Shown piece by piece: positions 16,240-26,046 of a stretch of DNA of 64,000 nucleotides (position 1 is its first letter; each line of letters starts with the position of its first letter). The DNA lies in contig NZ_FOOF01000005.1 in NCBI RefSeq assembly GCF_900113115.1, forward strand, positions 62,001-126,000, given 5' to 3'. Under the pieces are notes generated by a model, which searched no databases, was not told where the DNA came from, and saw only the letters and a program-made list of their open reading frames with translations. The position numbers and the translations under genes are program-made. The DNA is from Duganella sp. CF458 (GTDB lineage Bacteria; Pseudomonadota; Gammaproteobacteria; Burkholderiales; Burkholderiaceae_D).

Positions 16240-17457
16240 GCAGGCGGTGGCCGCTCTTCTTTTCGAAATCCTGCAGCTGCTGGATCATGCGGTCATTCAG
16301 CACGTGGTCGGAGGCCAGCAGCATCAGGCCGTCGCGGCTGACCACGTCGCGCGACAGCACCATGCCGGGCACCAGTTCGCCGGACAGCAGTTCGACGTCG
16401 CTGCTCTCGGCCGCGCCGCGCACGCCGCCGTCGACCACCTGGCGGAAGGCTTGCACCACCGCCGGGTCGTAGCGCTTGCCGCTGCCGTCCATCACCAGTG
16501 ACTTGGCTTCTTCCGGGCGCAGGTGGCGCTGCACCAGGGCGCCTTGCTGCAGGTTGTAGTAGTCGATCGCCAGGGTCAGGATGCGCGAGCCGATCGGAAT
16601 CGCAAAGCCGGCCATCCGGTCCGGATAGCCCTGGCCGTCAAAGCGCTCCATCTGGTGGCGCACGATGGCGGCGACGCCGGCCATGTCGGTCAGCGGCATC
16701 AGCAGCTGCGCGCCGGACACCGGGTGCTTGCGGAACAGCGCCAGGTCGGCGCCTTGCAGCATGGTCATCGGCGTGCGCAGCATTTCATCGGAAAAACCGA
16801 TGCGGCCCAGGTCGTGCAGCAGGGCCGCAATGAAAATGTCCTGCACCTCGTTCATGTCGAGCTTGAGCTGGGTCGCCATTTTGCGCGCCAGGTCGGCCAC
16901 CTGGCGCGTCTGGCCGGTCTGGCCGGTGCCGCGCGATTCGGCGATGCTGGACAGGATCTTGATGGTGGTGAGGAAGTTGGCCTTCAGCTGGCGCGTGCGC
17001 TCTTCGACCTTCTGTTCCAGGCCGGTATTGAGCGACTTCAGCTCCTCGTTCTGCTGCAAGGTCAGCGCTTCCAGGCGCTGCTTTTCCAGTTCGAGCTGGT
17101 GCCGTTCCAGCGCGTGGCGCACGATCAGCAGGATGTCGTTGTCATCCCAGGGCTTGGTGATGTAGCGGTAAATCTCGCCGCAATTGATGGCATCCTGGAT
17201 CGACTGCACGTCGGAATAGCCGGTCAGCAGCAGGCGCACGGTATTCGGCCAGCGTTCGCGCACCTGGGCCAGGAAGCGGGCGCCATCCATCTCGGGCATG
17301 CGCATGTCGGAGATCACCAGGTCGACCGGCTGCTGCTCCAGCAAATCCAGCCCCTGTGCGCCGCTGATGGCTGTCAGCACCTCGTAGCCTTTGCCGCGGA
17401 ACAGGCGGCGCAGCGATGAGAGGATGTTCGGCTCGTCGTCGACACACAGGATGGTCA

Positions 17458-18888
17458 TCATGAGGTGGCTTCCTTCTGCTCGTTGGGAGGACGCTTCTTG
17501 GGGAGGGTGACGCGGAATGTGGTGCCCTGGCCGAGCACCGATTCGACCTCGATCCGGCCATGGTGCTTTTGCACGATGCCATACGACAGGGACAGTCCGA
17601 GGCCGGTACCCTTGCCGACTTCCTTGGTGGTGAAGAAGGGATCGAAGATGCGGCCCAGGTTGTCCGGCGCGATGCCGCTGCCGTTGTCGGAAACGCTGAA
17701 CCAGACCTGTTCGCCGTCGCAGCCGGTGCGGATCTCGATGCGGCCGCGCATCGAGCCGATGGCGTGCGCGGCGTTGACCAGCAGGTTCATCGCCACCTGG
17801 TTGATTTGCAGCGGCAGGCACTCGATGTCCGGGATCTCGCCATACTCGCGCACCACGTCGGCCTTGTACTTGATCTCGTTGCTGACGATGTTGAGGGTGG
17901 AGTCGATGCCATGGCGCAGGTCGGCCCAGACCCATTCCTGCTGGCTGTCGACGCGCGAGAAGTCCTTCAGGTCTTGCACGATGTGGCGTACGCGCACGAT
18001 GCCTTCCTTTGACTCCTGCATCAGGGTCGGGATATCGGTGCGCAGGAAACCCAGTTCGACCTGGTCGCGCATGGCGCGCAGGCGGGCCGCCACCACCGGG
18101 TCGACGATCGCCGCCTCGGCTTCCTGGTAAGCGTCCAGCATGCAGAACAGGCTGTCCAGGTAGCTTTGCAGGGTGCCGAAATTGGAGAAGATATAGCCGA
18201 TCGGATTATTGATTTCGTGCGCCACGCCGGCCGCCAGCTGGCCGATCGAGGCCAGCTTGTCGGACTGCACCAGTTGCTGCTGGGTGCGGCTCAGGGTTTC
18301 ATTGAGCTCGGTCAGTTCGATATTGCGCCGCCGCAGTTCCTCTTCGGCGCTCTGGCGCTGGCGGATGTCTTCCGCCAATTGGGCGGTGCGCTGGCGCACG
18401 GTCTGCTCCAGGTTGTCGTGTGCGCGGCGCAGGGCGTTTTCCGCCACGCGCCGCTCGGTCACGTCGCGCAGGCTCTGGATCGCGCCGACCAGCTTGCCGT
18501 CGTTGCCGCGCAACGGCGCCGCCGTCGATTGCAGCCAGTGCCCGGCCGCGCCCAGGTTGGGGAAGAAGTCTTCCTCCTCGTAAGCGCCGTCGATCAGCGA
18601 GGAGGGCTTGTACTTGTCGCGGAAATTGCGGTCGGTGGCGGGGTCGATGTTGTCGACGATCAAGTCGGCCAGCAGCGGGCGCGGCTTGGTGTAGAAGGCT
18701 TGCCAGTGCTGGCGCGTGCCGACCATTTCATGCGTACCCCAGCCCAGCAGATGTTCGCAAGCCTTGTTCCAGTGCGTGATGACATGGTCGACGTCGATGA
18801 CAAAGGTCGCAACGGGGTGACCGTCCAGCAGTTCGGACAGTGCTATGGCCGTGCGCTCGACAGTCCTTTCGTTGTAGAAGCTACTCAT
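17458..18888 (-). CDS. PAS-domain sensor histidine kinase, partner of the HD-GYP regulator
   Basis: A 476-residue soluble kinase: PAS domain (about 15-145, FVIDVDHVITHWNKACEHLL), long coiled coil (150-210), phosphoacceptor His224 in QLAAGVAHEINNPIG. The HATPase domain ends in FDPFFTTKEVGKGTGLGLSL. The catalytic half strongly resembles that of the convergent kinase at 15046 (shared stretch GIAPDNLGRIFDPFFTTK), so the two are probably paralogues. It overlaps the downstream regulator by 4 bases and the two form a clear pair. Confidence 0.9.
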   Translation of the reverse strand: MSSFYNERTVERTAIALSELLDGHPVATFVIDVDHVITHWNKACEHLLGWGTHEMVGTRQHWQAFYTKPRPLLADLIVDNIDPATDRNFRDKYKPSSLIDGAYEEEDFFPNLGAAGHWLQSTAAPLRGNDGKLVGAIQSLRDVTERRVAENALRRAHDNLEQTVRQRTAQLAEDIRQRQSAEEELRRRNIELTELNETLSRTQQQLVQSDKLASIGQLAAGVAHEINNPIGYIFSNFGTLQSYLDSLFCMLDAYQEAEAAIVDPVVAARLRAMRDQVELGFLRTDIPTLMQESKEGIVRVRHIVQDLKDFSRVDSQQEWVWADLRHGIDSTLNIVSNEIKYKADVVREYGEIPDIECLPLQINQVAMNLLVNAAHAIGSMRGRIEIRTGCDGEQVWFSVSDNGSGIAPDNLGRIFDPFFTTKEVGKGTGLGLSLSYGIVQKHHGRIEVESVLGQGTTFRVTLPKKRPPNEQKEATS

Positions 18889-19010
18889 GTCAAAGTGGCA
18901 TCTGGTGTGGACGAAGTGATTATACGGCGGGAAATAGAAAAGGTGCGCGTGCGATAGCTAACTGTCATAAGCGCCAGGCTTCGGCACGCTGGAGCTTTTG
19001 GGAGGACACC

Positions 19011-19541
19011 ATGGCCACGATCATTGCAGGACATTTCCAATTGCAGGAAACCGCGCTCGATGTTTGCGAAGCGTTCAAGGCGGCCGGTTTCGACGCCGGT
19101 CGCGTCACCACCTTCTTCAACAACCCGCCCGGGCAGCACAATGTGATCCCGACCGGCGGCGACCGCGCCGAGTCGCCCGGGGCCAAGCAAACGCCGGCGG
19201 CGGTGGCCAAGGGCGAGGTGACCGGTGCCGCCATCGGCGCGGCCGCCGGGGCGGCGGCCATCCCGCTGACCGGACCGCTGGGACCGGTGCTGGGCGGCCT
19301 GGTCGGGGCGCATGTGGGCTCGCTGTACAGTTTTTCAGAGATGAAGGAAAAAGATGAGTCGGGACCGCCGCCGCGCCATTCCGGCATGATGGTCGCCGTG
19401 GCGGTGGACGGTGCGGAAGAAGCGCGCGCCCTCACGCTGATGCGCCAGCAGGGCGCCGAACAAGTCGAGCGGGCGGAAGGCATCATCGAGAACGGTGACT
19501 GGAAAGATTTCAATCCCTTATCGTCCCCGCAATTTGTCTGA
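19011..19541 (+). CDS. Glycine-zipper stress-type protein
   Basis: A 176-residue protein without a signal peptide. The N-terminal part (TIIAGHFQLQETALDVCEAF) and C-terminal part (MMVAVAVDGAEEARALTLMR) look like two halves of a small alpha-beta fold of the kind seen in YflT-like stress proteins. Between them is a glycine-zipper stretch (GAAIGAAAGAAAIPLTGPLG, about residues 70-105) that may insert in or touch a membrane. Start ATG 19011 follows GGGAGG. Function unknown. Confidence 0.6.
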   Translation: MATIIAGHFQLQETALDVCEAFKAAGFDAGRVTTFFNNPPGQHNVIPTGGDRAESPGAKQTPAAVAKGEVTGAAIGAAAGAAAIPLTGPLGPVLGGLVGAHVGSLYSFSEMKEKDESGPPPRHSGMMVAVAVDGAEEARALTLMRQQGAEQVERAEGIIENGDWKDFNPLSSPQFV

Positions 19542-19707
19542 CCGGCTTGTTGCGGAAAGCAAACGCCCCCTGTGCGAAAAGTAATTTTCGGAATGATAGT
19601 TGCTACAATAAAAGCAGCGAACTAGACGTGGATCATGACCACGGCGTGCCGTCCAGTACATCATCTGCCACAAGAGCTTTCGCTTTGTTCTGAGGGGGAG
19701 AGGGCCA

Positions 19708-20067
19708 ATGACACAGGCATGGGTAGTCCTTTCGCGGCCGGACCGCCGCGATGTTTCGGCACCGACCGAAGCCCAACTGGTGGCGGCACTGTCGGACGTG
19801 TACGGCGGCAAGATCCACGGCCCCGACGGCATTCCCGGCAGCGCCACCCTGAAGTTCGGCTATGACGACGGCCTGATGTACCAGGTCGAAGTCGGCCAGG
19901 ACGGCGCGGTGCGCTACGAGGAGTGGTCGGACCGCGATTGCGAGATTGCCCTTGCCACGCCGCGCCAGATGAGCTGCAAGCAGGAAGATGCGCTGCAGAT
20001 CTGGAAGTGGCTGGCCATGCGCCAGGTGTCCAAGATCCGCAACCAGGCGTGGCTGGCTGGCGAGTGA
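19708..20067 (+). CDS. Conserved-looking protein of unknown function
   Basis: A 119-residue soluble protein with mixed alpha/beta character (AQLVAALSDVYGG, LKFGYDDGLMYQVEVGQDG) and a helical C-terminus rich in Trp and Lys (DALQIWKWLAMRQVSKIRNQ). No motif recognised. Ribosome site GAGGGGGAGAGG precedes the ATG. A TACAAT -10-like box is seen about 100 bases upstream. It is convergent with the universal stress gene, 8 bases away. Confidence 0.5.
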   Translation: MTQAWVVLSRPDRRDVSAPTEAQLVAALSDVYGGKIHGPDGIPGSATLKFGYDDGLMYQVEVGQDGAVRYEEWSDRDCEIALATPRQMSCKQEDALQIWKWLAMRQVSKIRNQAWLAGE

Positions 20068-20075
20068 AGCCGCGC

Positions 20076-20975
20076 CTAGTGCGACATCAGCAGCGGCAGG
20101 GTGGCCGCATCGAGCACGCTGCGCGTGACGCCGCCCAGCAGCGTTTCGCGGAAGCGCGAATGGCCGTAGGCCCCCATCACCAGTAAATCGCAAGCGCGCT
20201 CACCGGCCAGGGCCAGCAATTGTCCGCCCACATCGCCGGGGCGCTTCAGGATGCCCTGGCGCTCGCTTTGCCCCAGTACCAGTTGCGCCATCACGCCATG
20301 CCGCTCCAGCCAGGCCAGCACGTCGGTGCCGGGCGGCTCGCCGAATACGCCGGGGCGGGCCTCGGCGTCATAGATGGCCACGGTCACGCTGTCGGCGCGG
20401 CGCAGCAGCGGCAGGGCATCCTGCAGCGCCCGGCCGGCTTCACGGCTGGCATTCCAGCCGACCAGGATGTGGCGCGCCGGCGCCGGGCCACCCGGGCTGG
20501 CCACGCCATCGCTGCCGACGGCAATGGCCGACCAGGTGCGCGCCGCGAACGGCATCACCAGTACCGGTTTGCCGCTGCCGGCCAGCACTTCGGCCGGCAC
20601 GTCGGGGCCGCGTCCGCGCGGATCGAGCTGGCCGACAATGAGCAGGTCGGCATGGCGCGCCATCAGGCTCAGGCCGGCGGCCGGTTCATCGTCGAGGATG
20701 CGCTGTTCGAACGATTGCACGCCCAGTGCCTGCAGGCGCGGTGCGAAGTCGGCCAGCGCATGGCCGGCGCGCTCGCGCAAGATGTCGAGGTGGCGCGCCA
20801 GGTTGGGATCGTTGTCGTCCACCGTTTCGTTCTGGTACAGGAAGCGCGAAATGCCGGTGGTGGCGACACCCACCACGTGGGCGCCTTCCTGCAGCGCCAG
20901 TTCGCCCGCCAGCAGGATGCGCGCTGCGCTATGGGGGGCTTCATCCACATGCACCAGGATAGTTTTATAGGCCAT
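20076..20975 (-). CDS. Tandem universal stress protein (UspA family)
   Basis: A 299-residue protein made of two Usp domains. The first (about 1-145, starting AYKTILVHVDEAPHSAARIL) lacks a clear ATP-loop. The second (about 150-299) ends with the ATP-binding pattern GAYGHSRFRETLLGGVTRS. Two-domain Usp proteins act in stress survival. It follows the DksA-like gene by 10 bases. The minus-strand run 22715-20076 may be one stress transcript under operator site 9. Confidence 0.85.
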   Translation of the reverse strand: MAYKTILVHVDEAPHSAARILLAGELALQEGAHVVGVATTGISRFLYQNETVDDNDPNLARHLDILRERAGHALADFAPRLQALGVQSFEQRILDDEPAAGLSLMARHADLLIVGQLDPRGRGPDVPAEVLAGSGKPVLVMPFAARTWSAIAVGSDGVASPGGPAPARHILVGWNASREAGRALQDALPLLRRADSVTVAIYDAEARPGVFGEPPGTDVLAWLERHGVMAQLVLGQSERQGILKRPGDVGGQLLALAGERACDLLVMGAYGHSRFRETLLGGVTRSVLDAATLPLLMSH

Positions 20976-20985
20976 GGCTAGGGTC

Positions 20986-21363
20986 TCAGCGCAGGGCCGC
21001 CGTCGCTTTCTCCAGCCGCGTCTGGCAGGCGATGCACAGCGGCGCTTCGGGCCGTGCGTTCAGGCGCGAGAAGGGGATCTCGTTGCCGCAGTTGTCGCAC
21101 AGGCCGTAGCTGCCTTCATCGATCTTGGCCAGGGCATGGCGAATACTGCTGAGCTGAGCCTGCTTGTGCTCGTCGGCTTCCAGTTCGAGCTGGTTCAGGG
21201 TGCGATTGCTGGCGCTGTCGGCCGGCGAGGTTTCGATTTCCTCGACTGCCGGAACACGCGCCAGCTCGCCGTCCATGCGGCCGGCAAGCTGCTGCAACAG
21301 AGCCAGCTTGCGTTGCTCCAGCGCGGCTTGCAGCGATGCAAGCTGATCCGGCGACAGGCCCAT
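20986..21363 (-). CDS. TraR/DksA-family zinc-finger protein
   Basis: A 125-residue protein. Start ATG 21363 has a GGAG ribosome site, while the upstream GTG at 21375 does not. A helical N-terminal hairpin (LASLQAALEQRKLALLQQLA) precedes the C4 zinc finger CDNCGNEIPFSRL ... LCIACQTRLEK near residues 93-118. DksA-like proteins enter the RNA polymerase secondary channel and modulate transcription with ppGpp. The Asp pair at the tip of true DksA was not found, so activity may differ. Confidence 0.8.
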   Translation of the reverse strand: MGLSPDQLASLQAALEQRKLALLQQLAGRMDGELARVPAVEEIETSPADSASNRTLNQLELEADEHKQAQLSSIRHALAKIDEGSYGLCDNCGNEIPFSRLNARPEAPLCIACQTRLEKATAALR

Positions 21364-21417
21364 GGCGGTCTCCACGAATTCGTTGTTCGGAAGACCATTG
21401 TATGCCTGCTGCGCTAT

Positions 21418-21882
21418 TTACGCACTCTCGCGTGCATGGCGTGCGGCGAGCTGTTTTTTCAGGCTTTCCAGCGGCGCCAGCAAGTGTTCCGGCTTGGCGG
21501 CCGCGATCGCTGCGGCCACCGCCAGCAAGTCGGCGCTGATGCCGGCCAGTTCCTTGACGCGCTCGATGCGGCCGATGGTGGCGCGTGCTTCGGCGGCCAG
21601 GTGCAGCAGCTCGGGCAGGGTGACGCCCATGGCTTCCAGCGAATGGCTGGCAGCATCGACGTACAGGCTGTTGGCTTGCTGGCGCAACGCGACTTCGTTT
21701 TCGAACAGGGCCTGGGCGGCGCCGTGGGTCAGGGGCGCGGCATCGGCTTTGCCGTTGCCGCCCTCCAGCCGCTGTTGCTGGCGGATGCCGCGCATGATGC
21801 GCTGGTGCAGTTCGTCGGCGCTGGCGGACAGGCTGTCGGCCAGTTGCTCCAGGTCGTGCGGCAGGGCGGCGGTCAGGCTCAT
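21418..21882 (-). CDS. Helical protein of unknown function
   Basis: A 154-residue all-helical protein rich in Ala and Leu (DLEQLADSLSASADELHQR, ELLHLAAEARATIGRIERVK) without signal peptide or known motif. Its start overlaps the stop of the upstream lipoprotein gene by 4 bases (ATGA), so the two are translationally coupled and probably act together. Confidence 0.5.
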   Translation of the reverse strand: MSLTAALPHDLEQLADSLSASADELHQRIMRGIRQQQRLEGGNGKADAAPLTHGAAQALFENEVALRQQANSLYVDAASHSLEAMGVTLPELLHLAAEARATIGRIERVKELAGISADLLAVAAAIAAAKPEHLLAPLESLKKQLAARHARESA

Positions 21883-22715
21883 GGCTGGGCTCCTTTGGCA
21901 ATGGCGGTTGGCACAATGAAGGGCAAGGCGGGCGCAGCGGCGCCGCCGGCGTCGACAGCCGGCAGCGGGTCGAGGCTGCGGTACAGCGCGGCATGGCGTT
22001 CACGGAGGGCGTCGACGTGCTGCGCCGCCAGCGTGTGGCGCAGGCCGAGCAAGCGGTACTCGCGCAGCTTTTCCTGCTGGTGCGCCCGGGCCAGGGCGGC
22101 CAGCAGGCGATCGCGCGGCGTATCGGCATACGGGATTTCCACTTCCAGCATGCCAAGCACCATGCGCTGTTCGTTGTCGTGGTGCTTATTGAAGTAGCGC
22201 AGCAAGGTGACCATCGCATCGAGCGTACCTTGCAGCGGCTCGTAGCCTTCGCGCAGCATGGCTTGCACCGCCTTGTCCTGTGCGCGCGCAGTGGCCGTGC
22301 GCAGCAGCAGGCGCACCAGGCCGGCGTAGGCGTTGACGTGGCGGTCGGTCAAGCCGGTATCGGGCCAGGCCTTGATGCCTTGCGCCATCTGCTTGACCTG
22401 GTCGCCATAGTTGAAGGTGTCGCCGCCGGCCAGGGCGCCCAGCGCGCGCAGGTAGGTGGTGGCGGCGTTTTGCAGGGCGATGAAGTCGGGATAGGCGTCG
22501 CGGCGCTTGCGGTCGATCGCTTCTTCGCGCTGGACTGCCGCGGCACTGAGGTAGGGTTGTTCGCGCTGGTAAGTGTCGCGAAAGCGCTGGCTGAGGTCGT
22601 TGAAGCCGGCCAGTTTGGGAGCGTCGTCGGCGAGGGCGCGTACTTGCTTCATGCGCGGGTTGCTGGCGCAGGCGGCCAGAAGCAGGCACAACAGAATGCA
22701 CAGGTAGCGTTTCAT
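21879..22715 (-). CDS. Lipoprotein of unknown function
   Basis: A 278-residue protein with signal peptide and lipobox (LLCLLLAACASN, Cys15). The mature part is helical (LAGFNDLSQRFRDTYQREQP, AVQREEAIDRKRRDAYPDF, NAATTYLRALGALAGGDTFN) and resembles coiled-coil periplasmic lipoproteins; no family recognised. ATG 22715 is chosen because the signal peptide begins there. The perfect palindrome at 22769-22784 lies upstream with a -10-like CAAGAT. It is coupled to the helical gene downstream. Confidence 0.65.
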   Translation of the reverse strand: MKRYLCILLCLLLAACASNPRMKQVRALADDAPKLAGFNDLSQRFRDTYQREQPYLSAAAVQREEAIDRKRRDAYPDFIALQNAATTYLRALGALAGGDTFNYGDQVKQMAQGIKAWPDTGLTDRHVNAYAGLVRLLLRTATARAQDKAVQAMLREGYEPLQGTLDAMVTLLRYFNKHHDNEQRMVLGMLEVEIPYADTPRDRLLAALARAHQQEKLREYRLLGLRHTLAAQHVDALRERHAALYRSLDPLPAVDAGGAAAPALPFIVPTAIAKGAQP

Positions 22716-22768
22716 GATGGGTCTCCTGGGGCGGCACAACCATCTTGCACCTGGGCGCAGGCGGCGCG

Positions 22769-22784
22769 TTTGCGCCAGCGCAAA
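22769..22784 (-). promoter_or_regulatory. Crp/Fnr-type operator, site 9 (perfect 7-bp arms)
   Basis: TTTGCGCCAGCGCAAA, arms TTTGCGC/GCGCAAA with spacer CA. A -10-like CAAGAT (minus strand, 22742-22747) puts the centre at -41.5 for the lipoprotein-to-Usp run. The site ends 2 bases before the stop of the upstream hyi-like gene. Confidence 0.55.
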
Positions 22785-22786
22785 GG

Positions 22787-23569
22787 TCAGGCGCGAAGGT
22801 AAGGCTCGGCCCAGGCCAGGCTGTCTTCGGTGCGCGCGCGCGGCAGGTATTCGCAGCCGATCCAGCCCTGGTAGGCCAGTTCGTCGAGCAGGCGGAACAG
22901 GAAAGGGTAGTTGATCTCGCCGCTGCCCGGTTCGTGGCGGCCCGGCGTGTCGGCCAGCTGCATGTGGCGAATCTGGGGCAGGCAGGCGCGGATGGTGTTG
23001 GCCAGCTCGCCTTCCATGCGCTGCATATGGTAGATGTCGTACTGCAGGAACAGGTTGGCGCGGGCCGCGTCGGCGATGATCTCGAGCGCCTGCCGGCTAT
23101 GGTTCAGGAAGTAGCCGGGCAGGTCGAAGTGGTTGATCGGCTCGATCAAGACTTCAATGCCATGCGGTGCAAACTGGTCGGCGGCGTACTGCACGGCGTG
23201 GATATACGCTTCGCGCGCGCGTTCCGGCGCCAGGCCGCCGGGCAGGATACCGGCCATGCAGTGCACGCGCGGCGTGCCCAGTTCCCTGGCGTATTCCAGC
23301 GCGAGGCCGACGCCATCCTGGAATTCGGCGAAGCGGCGCGGATCGCAGGCCATGCCGCGCTCGCCCGCCTGCCAGTCGCCCGGCGGCAGGTTATGCAGCA
23401 CCAGTTGCAGCTGGTGGCGCAGCAGGCGGTCCTTGATATCGTCGGCATCGAAGGCGTAAGGGAACAGGAATTCCACGCCCGTGAAACCAGCCGCATGCGC
23501 CAGCCCGAAGCGCTCGATGAACGGCGCTTCGGTGAACAGCATGGACAAGTTGGCAGCAAATTTCGGCAT
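22787..23569 (-). CDS. hyi: Hydroxypyruvate isomerase
   Basis: A 260-residue TIM-barrel sugar isomerase, converting hydroxypyruvate to tartronate semialdehyde in glyoxylate metabolism. Family marks: start MPKFAANLSMLF, VLHNLPPGDWQAGERGMAC, the metal-site segment EVLIEPINHFDLPGYFLN, LQYDIYHMQRMEG and IRHMQLADTPGRHEPGSGEI, ending IGCEYLPR. ATG 23569 is chosen because the family starts there; the longer frame crosses repeat DNA. No other glyoxylate genes are next to it. Confidence 0.9.
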   Translation of the reverse strand: MPKFAANLSMLFTEAPFIERFGLAHAAGFTGVEFLFPYAFDADDIKDRLLRHQLQLVLHNLPPGDWQAGERGMACDPRRFAEFQDGVGLALEYARELGTPRVHCMAGILPGGLAPERAREAYIHAVQYAADQFAPHGIEVLIEPINHFDLPGYFLNHSRQALEIIADAARANLFLQYDIYHMQRMEGELANTIRACLPQIRHMQLADTPGRHEPGSGEINYPFLFRLLDELAYQGWIGCEYLPRARTEDSLAWAEPYLRA

Positions 23570-23588
23570 GCTGCAGATTATAAATAAA

Positions 23589-23672
23589 TGTCCGCCCGGG
23601 GTCAGGAACGGGGAAGACAGTTTTTGCGCTGTCGAAAAGAATGTCCACTTTGTTCCTGACCCCAAGTGGACA
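23589..23672. repeat. BIME-like pair of inverted palindromes
   Basis: Two 31-base palindromic units in opposite orientation, at 23589-23619 (TGTCCGCCCGGGGTCAGGAAC at its left end, GACA at its right) and 23642-23672 (TGTCCACTT ... AAGTGGACA). The outer 21 bases of both match as an inverted repeat at 18 of 21 positions. It fills the gap between two minus-strand genes. This is the arrangement of REP/BIME elements. Confidence 0.7.
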
Positions 23673-23680
23673 TTTGTTGC

Positions 23681-25102
23681 TTAACGGGGTGGGCGGTTGC
23701 GCGGGGCGTTGGCGGGGCGGGAGCCGCTGGGGCTGGCGCCCGGGCGGGCGTCGCGGCGGATGCCGGCCGGAGCGGCGCCGCGTGGCGCGCTGGCGTTGCC
23801 GGTGGCGGCGACGCGCGGCTTGCCTTGGCCGTTCTGGTTGCGGTTGCCGCCGCCGTTACCGCCATTGCCGTTGCCGCCTTGGCGTGGTGGTCGGTTGGTG
23901 TGGCGGCCGACGCCGCTGCGCAGCTGGATCGGCTGTGCCTTGGCATTCGGGTCCGGCTCGAAACCTGCGATCACTTCGCGCGGCAGGGTTTGCTTGATCA
24001 GGCGCTCGATGTCGCGCAGCATGGCGTGCTCGTCGACGCATACCAGCGACACCGCTTCGCCCTTGGCGCCGGCGCGGCCGGTACGGCCGATCCGGTGCAC
24101 ATAGTCTTCCGGCACGTTCGGCAGGTCGTAGTTGACCACGTGCGGCAGCTGGTCGATGTCGATGCCGCGCGCGGCGATATCGGTGGCGACCAGGCATTGC
24201 AAGGTGCCGTCCTTGAACTCGGCCAGGGCGCGGGTGCGCGCGGTCTGGCTCTTGTTGCCGTGGATCGCCATGGCTTTCACGCCGTCGCGGCCCAGCTGTT
24301 CGACCAGCTTGTTGGCGCCGTGCTTGGTGCGGGTGAACACCAGCACCTGGGTCCAGGCGTGGGTGCGGATCAGGTGCGACAGCATCGGGTGCTTCTTGTC
24401 GCGGTCGACCGGGTGGATTTTCTGCGAAATGATTTCCACCGTCGAATTGCGGCGCGCCACTTCGATGGTCTTCGGGTTGTCCAGCAGGCCGTCGGCCAGC
24501 GCCTTGATCTCGTCGGAGAAGGTGGCCGAGAACAGCAGGTTCTGGCGCTTCGGCGGCAGCGCGGCCAGCACTTTGCGGATGTCGCGGATGAAGCCCATGT
24601 CCAGCATGCGGTCGGCTTCGTCCAGGATCAGGATTTCGATCTTGTCCAGGTTGACGGTGCCCTGGCCCATGTGGTCCAGCAGGCGGCCCGGGGTGGCGAC
24701 CAGGATGTCGACCCCGTGCTTGAGCAGCTTGATCTGCGGGTTGATGCTGACGCCGCCAAAGATCACGGCCGAGTTCAGCTTGGTGTATTTGCCATAGGTC
24801 TTGACGCTTTCTTCCACCTGGGCCGCCAGTTCGCGGGTCGGGGTCAGGATCAGCGCGCGGATCGGGCGCGGCGACGTATTGTTCGCCAGCTTGCTGCCGA
24901 AGGCGTCGGTGGACAGGCGATGCAGGATCGGCAAGGTGAAACCGGCGGTCTTGCCGGTGCCGGTCTGGGCGCCTGCCAGCAGGTCGCCGCCGTTCAGCAC
25001 GGCTGGAATCGCCTGGCTCTGGATCGGGGTGGGGGCTGTGTAGCCGGTTTCGGCGACCGCGCGCACGATGGCATCAGACAAGCCGAGATCGGAGAATGAC
25101 AT
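23681..25102 (-). CDS. rhlE: DEAD-box RNA helicase, RhlE type
   Basis: A 473-residue ATP-dependent RNA helicase. In order: Q motif ([11 protein letters not shown]), Walker A (AQTGTGKT), [19 protein letters not shown], then the second RecA domain with [12 protein letters not shown] and [10 protein letters not shown]. The last about 90 residues are a low-complexity Gly/Asn/Arg-rich tail (GGNGNGGNGG and on), a likely RNA-binding part as in RhlE and cold-shock helicases. TATAAT (minus strand, 25113-25118) lies close to the start, so the leader is very short or an upstream CATAAT is used. Confidence 0.9.
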   Translation of the reverse strand: MSFSDLGLSDAIVRAVAETGYTAPTPIQSQAIPAVLNGGDLLAGAQTGTGKTAGFTLPILHRLSTDAFGSKLANNTSPRPIRALILTPTRELAAQVEESVKTYGKYTKLNSAVIFGGVSINPQIKLLKHGVDILVATPGRLLDHMGQGTVNLDKIEILILDEADRMLDMGFIRDIRKVLAALPPKRQNLLFSATFSDEIKALADGLLDNPKTIEVARRNSTVEIISQKIHPVDRDKKHPMLSHLIRTHAWTQVLVFTRTKHGANKLVEQLGRDGVKAMAIHGNKSQTARTRALAEFKDGTLQCLVATDIAARGIDIDQLPHVVNYDLPNVPEDYVHRIGRTGRAGAKGEAVSLVCVDEHAMLRDIERLIKQTLPREVIAGFEPDPNAKAQPIQLRSGVGRHTNRPPRQGGNGNGGNGGGNRNQNGQGKPRVAATGNASAPRGAAPAGIRRDARPGASPSGSRPANAPRNRPPR

Positions 25103-25207
25103 AAGTGTGGTTATTATATAAATTATGTGGAAATTATTGCCATACGGAAACGTCGGCCCTGAGCGAAGTATAACAGTAAGTCAGAATCGTTGACGCACGG
25201 CAATAAC

Positions 25208-25233
25208 AAAAGAGGCCCCGCAGGGCCTCTTTT
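25208..25233. terminator. Bidirectional terminator after suhB
   Basis: Arms 25208-25218 and 25223-25233 form a perfect 11-bp stem with a 4-base loop. It has A on one side and T on the other, so it can work on both strands. It sits 21 bases after the suhB stop. Confidence 0.85.
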
Positions 25234-25254
25234 GTGGCGATTTTGCGCTGATCT

Positions 25255-26046
25255 TTATGCAAACTCTGCCAAGAGGCCAACCATCTGGCCGAACACTTTT
25301 GGCGAGGCGGCGATGATGTGGCCGGTATTCATATGGTTGGATTCGCCGTTGAACTCGCCGGCGATGCCGCCCGCTTCGGTGACCAGCAGGGCGCCGGCTG
25401 CGATATCCCAAGGTTTCAGGTTTTTCTCGTAGTAGCCGTCCAGGCGGCCGCACGCCACGTAGGCCAGGTCGAGGGCGGCGGAGCCGGCGCGGCGGATGCC
25501 GTGCGAGCGCTCGGCCATGATGGTGAACATCTTGGCAAATTCTGCGATGGCGGCCGGGCTGCCTGGCTTGTAGCCGGAAGCGAGCAGGGCGCCGCTAATG
25601 CGGTCGAGCTTGTTGACGCGGATGCGCTTTTCGTTGAGGTAGGCGCCGGCGCCCTTGGTGGCGGTGAACAGGTCGTTGTGCACCGGGTCGTAGACCACGG
25701 CCTGGGTCACCACGCCTTTTTGCTGCAGGGCGATGGAGATGCAGTACTGGGGGAAGCCGTGCATGAAGTTGGTGGTGCCGTCCAGTGGATCGATGATCCA
25801 CACGTATTCACTCTCGTCATTTACGGTGCCGGTGATGCCGGATTCTTCGGCGAAGATGGCATGCTCAGGGTAGGCTTTCAGCAGCACCTCGATGATGGCC
25901 TGTTCGGCGGCTTGGTCAACATCAGTGACGAAGTCATTGTGTTGTTTTTCAGTTACGTTCACGCGGTCCAGGTCGAACGATGCGCGGTTGATCACAGCGG
26001 CGCCACGGCGCGCGGCCTTGATGGCCGTATTCAGCATTGGGTGCAT
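25255..26046 (-). CDS. suhB: Inositol-1-monophosphatase SuhB
   Basis: A 263-residue Mg-dependent phosphatase. Metal-site motifs: NDFVTDVDQAAE, FAEESG, WIIDPLDGTTNFMHGFP and, near the C-terminus, LKPWDIAAGALLVTEAGG. SuhB releases inositol from its phosphate and also joins rRNA transcription antitermination complexes in proteobacteria. ATG 26046 fits the family start MHPMLNTAIKAARRGA. It is divergent from trmJ, a pairing also seen near E. coli suhB. Confidence 0.95.
   Translation of the reverse strand: MHPMLNTAIKAARRGAAVINRASFDLDRVNVTEKQHNDFVTDVDQAAEQAIIEVLLKAYPEHAIFAEESGITGTVNDESEYVWIIDPLDGTTNFMHGFPQYCISIALQQKGVVTQAVVYDPVHNDLFTATKGAGAYLNEKRIRVNKLDRISGALLASGYKPGSPAAIAEFAKMFTIMAERSHGIRRAGSAALDLAYVACGRLDGYYEKNLKPWDIAAGALLVTEAGGIAGEFNGESNHMNTGHIIAASPKVFGQMVGLLAEFA

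Noticed and set aside
18942..18957. A further Crp/Fnr-type site before the gene at 19011.
   Set aside because: One half matches but the other is poor, and no -10-like box is found at the right distance.
23602..23665. An N-terminal extension of the hydroxypyruvate isomerase into the palindromic repeat.
   Set aside because: The frame is open by chance there, but the family starts at MPKFAANLSML and the extension encodes repeat DNA.
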